Origin: Bugula neritina
Lineage: Eukaryota > Bryozoa > Gymnolaemata > Cheilostomatida > Bugulidae
NCBI GenBank assembly: GCA_964035545.1
Contig: OZ037772.1
Location: forward strand, 9,397,150-9,461,149
DNA: 64,000 nucleotides
Direction of reading: 5' to 3'
Of the stretch, positions 58,901 through 64,000 are shown piece after piece (within the stretch, counting starts at the first letter, position 1; each line of letters begins with the position of its first letter). The position numbers and the translations under genes were made by a program. The notes under the pieces are model-generated. The model searched no databases. It was not told where the DNA came from and saw nothing but the letters and a program-made list of their open reading frames with translations.

Positions 58901-58994
58901 AAGGCAGAAGTTCAACACTTACTATTATATTATCACACTGTTTTAAGATATTCATAAAATTCAGTCTCTACTTACTTGACATATCATCTGCCAT
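55990..58994 (-). CDS. Two-finger C2H2 protein with three PLDLS motifs, copy E
   Basis: Exons 58976-58994, 58686-58778, 57984-58148, 57740-57907, 56490-57338 and 55990-56183 join in frame to 495 residues (1488 bases). Start MADDMS; all five introns are phase 1. Exons 3, 4 and the start of exon 5 are repeats of one unit: acidic lead, PLDLS, a phrase like SGYREMYSASQP, and NTERVNIQGSD. PLDLS codons lie at 58069-58083, 57825-57839 and 57256-57270. PxDLS is the established docking motif for the co-repressor CtBP. The 849-base exon adds a Ser/Gln/Asn-rich region. Fingers: CPYCRFK...H-x3-H and CSVCDYR...H-x3-H, tail DAGNKPS. I infer a nuclear, CtBP-recruiting repressor. Confidence 0.88.
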
Positions 58995-59095
58995 TTTAAG
59001 TACAACTCAACACTAAAAGTAAAGTAAAACTTCAAAGACTTGCTGTAACACAATTTTATTTGCACTTTGAATACAATATTGTAGATTCTCCTTAG

Positions 59096-59108
59096 CCCTT
59101 TATATATA
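59096..59108 (-). promoter_or_regulatory. Conserved TATA-like box of copy E
   Basis: Minus strand TATATATAAAGGG about 105 bases before the start codon, aligned with 54549-54561 and 63692-63704. Confidence 0.6.
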
Positions 59109-60452
59109 GTTCAGGATATAACTAATATCTGTCAAATGAAGAAAGCTATTGTAGAAGCATTATATAGCTAGCTTTCATTAAATCATTTTACTTGTACATG
59201 TGCTATGAAACTGGCAGTTTTTTCACCTCAATTGTTAAAGCTTTTGTGATACTTAACTAAAGTCAAATGATAGTGTGTGTTATCTTCTCATGCATATATG
59301 CTATGAAACTATGAGAAGTGATTTAATTAACTTATCAAATTTTTCATAACATTAAACTTAAATCAAATTATCAGTTTATTACTTTGCAAAGATCGTGAAA
59401 ATTTATCTTATTTAGAACAAGTCTCTATAAAAAATGATCCTGCCTATTAAATTAGGTTAAGTCTCATCTTGGTGTTGTTTACAGTAATTATTCCCAAAGA
59501 CAAGTTGAGTAGAAAACTCTCATCCAGAAAATAGAATTAATTTACATTTTCTGTTCTTGAAAACTTTACAATCTGTATTTTCTCCAGGCAGAGAATAATC
59601 TCTCTGTTTCAAATGCAGAAATATTCTGTCTGTAGACAAATTGAAGGTTTTTAGTTTCAGTGTTTTTTAGCTAATTTGTTGATTCAGCTGTGTTACTGGA
59701 ACTTCTGCTCTGAACATTATACTCTATAGTTTTGTTGATTTTTTTGACAGTCTATGTGTGAAAGTTAACTATTTGCTAAATTATTTTAACTTGGTAAAGG
59801 AAATTTTCCATCAGGGGTTCTCACATGCATTGTGAATATGATTATACTCAAGTGAGCATTAGACTAGTTTGTTTCATTTGCATGTCAGATACCTATCAGT
59901 GCATCTGTGATAATAAAAAAACAGAATATGCCATTTAGTTATTGTTTTTGTATGAGTAGTAGGATAAATTGTTTTATTAATATTGCAAGTTCTTCAAAAA
60001 AGCATAGATTCTCTAGAATTAATATTGTATGATGGATAATTTGCTAATGACAACTATTAGACGGCCTAAAAACACAAACTTCTTCAACATTTAGAGACTA
60101 GAAAACATCAAACAGTTAAGAATGTTTATAAAAATGAATGTGACTGTAAGCAATAGTTTACGTTAGATCTTTTTTTTCTAACATCACTTTATTTTTGAAA
60201 AAATAATAAAATTATTAACTGCAAAAATTTACTTCTAAAATGGAAATAAAAATGCCTGATTTAGAAAGGCTGAAAACATTTGAAGTCGCATTTCATTTAT
60301 GAACATGGTACAGCTGTTTTTCTAGAGACCAGAAACATGTGAACTATCTTCAGAATAAAAATTATGGCAAGAATGTAAACTATAAAACAAGATATGGACA
60401 ATTAATTTCTGGTATATGATAACCTAATTAGATTTATTAAGTTCAGCTGCTT
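59109..60452 (-). other. Spacer E/F with relic exon
   Basis: Relic of the large exon at about 59585-59660 (minus strand) in the same position as in the D/E spacer, then the 3' flank of copy F. The whole spacer aligns with 54562-55914 with scattered differences. Confidence 0.65.
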
Positions 60453-60458
60453 TTTATT
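60453..60458 (-). terminator. Polyadenylation signal of copy F
   Basis: AATAAA on the minus strand about 70 bases after the copy F stop. Confidence 0.55.
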
Positions 60459-60527
60459 TTACTGATGCATTTGAGAATGATTATTCAGATGGTAGTTATG
60501 TGAATGTTTCTTTCCACATTAATGACA

Positions 60528-63500
60528 TTAGGAAGGTTTATTTCCAGCATCATGAGTTTTCATATGTCTCTTAAAGCTACGATTGCTTTGGGTTCTGTAG
60601 TCACACACGCTGCAAACATGTACATTTTCTTGATCGTGAGTTTCTATATGGCAAACTATGTTCTTATCGATAACTGTCTTAAATCTACAGTAGGGGCATT
60701 CGTATTTGTCGATTCCAGTATCTTTAAAATAAAAACAAGAATATTATTTGCAATAAGTTACATTACGTTCTTGTAAAGCAGTTTATGAGAAGTTATATTT
60801 ACATATGTGTACACGAAAAGAAACAGATTGGATCAGGAAAAGCTCATCCAGTTAAATTTGACTTTTACTCTATATATAATTTAAATTAAGTAATAATAGA
60901 GTAAAATAAAATACTAAATAAATATTAAGATAGCTATTATAGGTATCCTAATATTTAATACTATTATATTTATGTGTAATTACAATATAATTATGATAAG
61001 TAGATAATAAGTTGATAACTTACTATAATAAGTTGAAGGTAAAGTAGAGACATCGGATGGTAGATGCTGTGAGGTTGATGGAGTAGAGTGAGTCTCATTG
61101 GTCTGTTGATTGAATGGTGAGTTTTGTAGAATCTGTGGATGAATTGGCTGTGTGAAGAGTTCGGGCAGATTAGAGTGGCTCTGATTTACTGCAGATGTAG
61201 ATTGACTTCCATAATACAGGAAATTATGTGCTTGTCTGTCTGTCTGAAAGTTTGGTAGATGAGCATTATGGGTATAAGTTGGTAGATTGAGTGTCTGTTG
61301 ACTTTGAAAGGAATAGTTCTGGAGCATGTTTAGTAAATTCAATTGAAATGGTACCATAAATATATCAGGTGAAAACAAATGAGTAAAGTTTCTTGAAGAA
61401 GCATTGTCCCTTATAGCAGATTGAAGGTTTTCATTTGATGAAAGTGTCTGTTGATCTAATACTTGATTAATCTGGCTCAAGTTGGGTGAACCTCTAACAC
61501 TCTGTTCTACAGAGGCTGCAGAGGACGTAGTAAAATGGCTTCTATGTCTTGGAGAGTTGCCAACAAGTTGCATATTTCCGGCTCTTTGTGACTCATTGTG
61601 TTCTTCATATGTTGGTAAGTGGGAACCATGTAAGAGAAAATAATATTCAGACCATGTAGTGGTATTGTCTCTATGAGAGCCTTGAATATTTACTCTTTCT
61701 GTGTTTCTTGGTTGAGATGCTGATGACGAAGGATAAATCTCCTGGGAACCAGATGGTCGCTGGGATCTGTTTGTTGTTGTTGACAGATCTAAAGGAAGTT
61801 CGGTGTTTTCTACACTCTCCTCATTCTGTTGTTCCTGATTATGTACTATAATGTCTTCATTCTCTAACAAAAAAACAAAAAATGTCGTTCAAGCTTATAG
61901 ATATACCAACACCAAAATATTAGTCTTAATCTTCAAATATTGAGAGTTTTGCAGGCGTCAAATGATGGTGTGCAAAATCCAGCTCTTCAAATTAGGTTAA
62001 AGTTCAAATTTAGAATATTTTGGACTTTTCCCGAACTGTTTGAAAAACTAAGATATTCCCCAAAAAGGTTCTAACCAGCAGACAGTCTACTTTGTACAGA
62101 TCATTATCTTGAACCTCTGCACCAATAGTTTACTTTTATTATAAATTTTAGAAAAAAGTACTTTACAAGCTGTACTCAAGTAGTATTAAAATGTGGTAAT
62201 GAAAGTTTGGTGCTTTCTACACTCTTCTCATTCTGTTGTTCTATACACTTGGTACTACTGCTGCAGTTTCAATAAAAGGCATAAATATTGCTTTAAATTT
62301 TATAATTGCTATTTTATAATTTGTATGCACTGTTATTTAGTATTATTACCATCACTATCAGAACCTTGAGTGTTTACTCTTTCTGTGTGTTTTGGTTTAG
62401 AGTACATCTCCTGATAACCAGATGCCATCGACAGATCTAATGGTTGTTCGGCATTTTCTAGATCCTCCTTGTTTTGTTGTTGTGGATTCAGTACTACTGC
62501 TGCAGTTTCTATAAAAATTATAGACGTTTCTTTAAATTTTAAAATTGCTATACTAAAATGTGTATGCACTGTTAGTATTATTACCATCACAATCAGAACC
62601 TTGGATGTTTACTCTTTCTGTGTTTCTTGGTTGAGATGCTGAGTACATCTCCCGGTAACCAGATGTCATCGACAGATCTAATGGTTGATCGGTCTCTACT
62701 ATAAAGCTCTCCTCATTCTGTTCTATATTTAGCCATGGTTCAGTGTTTCCTGTAAAGTAAATAAATCTGTCCTTGAAACTTATAATACTACTCCCATAAT
62801 ATTTTCACAATCATCACAAAAATTGCTTCAACTTCACTGTGGTGTTGCCAATACAGGAGCAAACAGCATAATGCAGCTTTCTCAGTTTATAGGTAGTTAA
62901 AATTAAATGTATTGCAATTTTTTACTTTCGTTCAGGCATGAAAAGGTGTTGTTATAAAACACTCTCTGTATTTTAAGCTGAAGTTAAAATTCAATATCAT
63001 TTGGAATTTGATTTGGAAATATTTGAAAAGCCGATATACATGCATTCACTAAACTGACTAACCAATCCACTTTCTACTCGGCAAAAATAATTAATTTAAA
63101 CTGAGCCGCAATTTTTTCATTACAAGGTTACAATAAAAATTATTCAGAAACTGTACTCAAGTTGCATTCATTTAGAATGGGTGAGACTTTCCCAAAGCAA
63201 ACTGTTGAAAAGATCCTGTAAGATTGAGCATTGAAGCAAAAAGATGTAGATGCAAATGACAGTGTATTTAAAAGTACTAACCCGCATCACTTCTAAGACT
63301 TGCTATATCAGCAGTCTGTTCAGAGTCTCTGAGTTCATCATTAGAATCCTGCTCTTGTCTTATGCATCCTTCATCTGAAAATATAACTATGATGTCTTAG
63401 AATACAGTGTAGATTGTTGGAAATAAACTAATGAACTCAAATTACAAACTCTAGTAAACTTTATGACATAAGCAGCCTTCACCAATGTGCCATACAAGGG

Positions 63501-63590
63501 CAGAAGTTCAACACTTACTACTACATTATCACACTGTTTTAAAGTATTAATAAAATTCAGTCTCTACTTACTTGACATATCATCTGCCAT
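60528..63590 (-). CDS. Two-finger C2H2 protein with three PLDLS motifs, copy F
   Basis: Exons 63572-63590, 63282-63374, 62585-62749, 62350-62508, 61024-61863 and 60528-60721 join in frame to 489 residues (1470 bases). Start MADDMS; all introns are phase 1. Three PLDLS motifs (62670-62684, 62429-62443, 61781-61795), one per duplicated unit. A further non-coding remnant of the unit start (GGTACTACTGCTGCAGTTTC at about 62250-62270) lies just downstream of exon 4 and lacks a usable acceptor. The zinc-finger exon differs from copy E by one codon, Arg for Gln in the second finger. The closest relative is E, and the 3' halves are almost identical. Confidence 0.88.
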
Positions 63591-63691
63591 CTTAAGTACA
63601 ACTCAACACTAAAAGTAAAGTAAAACTGCAAAGACTTGCTGTAACACAATTTTATCTGCACTTTGAATACAATATTGTAGATTCTCCTTAG

Positions 63692-63704
63692 CCCTTTATA
63701 TATA
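63692..63704 (-). promoter_or_regulatory. Conserved TATA-like box of copy F
   Basis: Minus strand TATATATAAAGGG about 105 bases before the start codon, as in copies D and E. Confidence 0.6.
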
Positions 63705-64000
63705 GTTTAAGATATAACTAATATCTGTCAAACAAAGAAAGCTATTGCAGAAGCACTATATAGCTAGCTTTCATTAAACCATTTACTCATACATACATGT
63801 GCTATGAAACTGGCAGTTTTTCATCTCAATTGTTAAAGCTTTTGTGATACTTTACTAAAATCAAATGATAGCGTGTGTTATCCTCTCATGCATATGCTAT
63901 GAAACTATAAGAAGTGTTTTAATTATCTTATCAAAAGTTTCATAACATTAAACTTAAATAAAATTATCAGTTTATTACTTTGCAAAGACCGTGAAATTTT
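63705..64000 (-). other. Upstream spacer of copy F, continues beyond the window
   Basis: Almost identical to the spacer upstream of copy D (about 54570-54880) and less similar to that of copy E. The array therefore probably continues past the right edge. Confidence 0.65.

Overview
The window is nuclear DNA from an AT-rich invertebrate animal. The genes are split by short GT-AG introns, and there is a TRIM/NHL-type gene pair, C2H2 zinc-finger genes, BEL/Pao and Gypsy LTR retrotransposons, a Penelope-like element and tRNA-derived SINEs. I cannot name the phylum: the content fits several marine invertebrate groups, and no single marker decides it. Almost everything is on the minus strand.

Layout. 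1-5240: a BEL/Pao LTR element (left LTR cut by the window edge) that keeps gag and protease but has lost nearly all of pol. 5241-25010: a tandem pair of TRIM-like genes. The left copy (5704-8913) has lost its second B-box exon and is probably a pseudogene. The right copy (18625-22707) splices cleanly into a 589-residue RING/B-box/coiled-coil/NHL-like protein. A recent 7.6-kb Gypsy element (10329-17941, with 4-bp target duplication and tRNA-Leu primer site) lies between them. 25011-28139: mostly non-coding. 28140-37290: a mosaic of small, mostly phase-1 exons that I do not recognise. They include repeated first exons starting MGN, repeated terminal exons carrying a CPHGDGC-like motif, a duplicated two-exon module, and a gene ending in a C-terminal membrane anchor. 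37290-39262: nothing recognised.

39263-63590 is the most striking region: six tandem, co-oriented paralogues (copies A-F here) of one gene. Each was reconstructed exon by exon and each gives an unbroken reading frame (443, 288, 384, 378, 495 and 489 residues). Each starts with a 19-base exon (MADxxS), passes through Ser/Gln/Asn-rich low-complexity exons, and ends in two C2H2 zinc fingers. Every intron is phase 1. Copies E and F carry three PLDLS motifs each, the canonical CtBP-binding sequence, one per duplicated exon unit. Copy D has a mutated PLILS, and A-C have none. The predicted DNA-contact residues of the fingers differ strongly between copies while the scaffold is constant. I infer a lineage-specific, still-expanding family of two-finger proteins, some probably CtBP-recruiting repressors.

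Between copies C and D sits a Penelope-like element (RT plus GIY-YIG) whose 312-bp inverted ends each hold a complete hammerhead ribozyme. Next to it, between (TA)n tracts, is a short segment with a third, independent hammerhead. None of these ribozymes is visible in a protein-level annotation.
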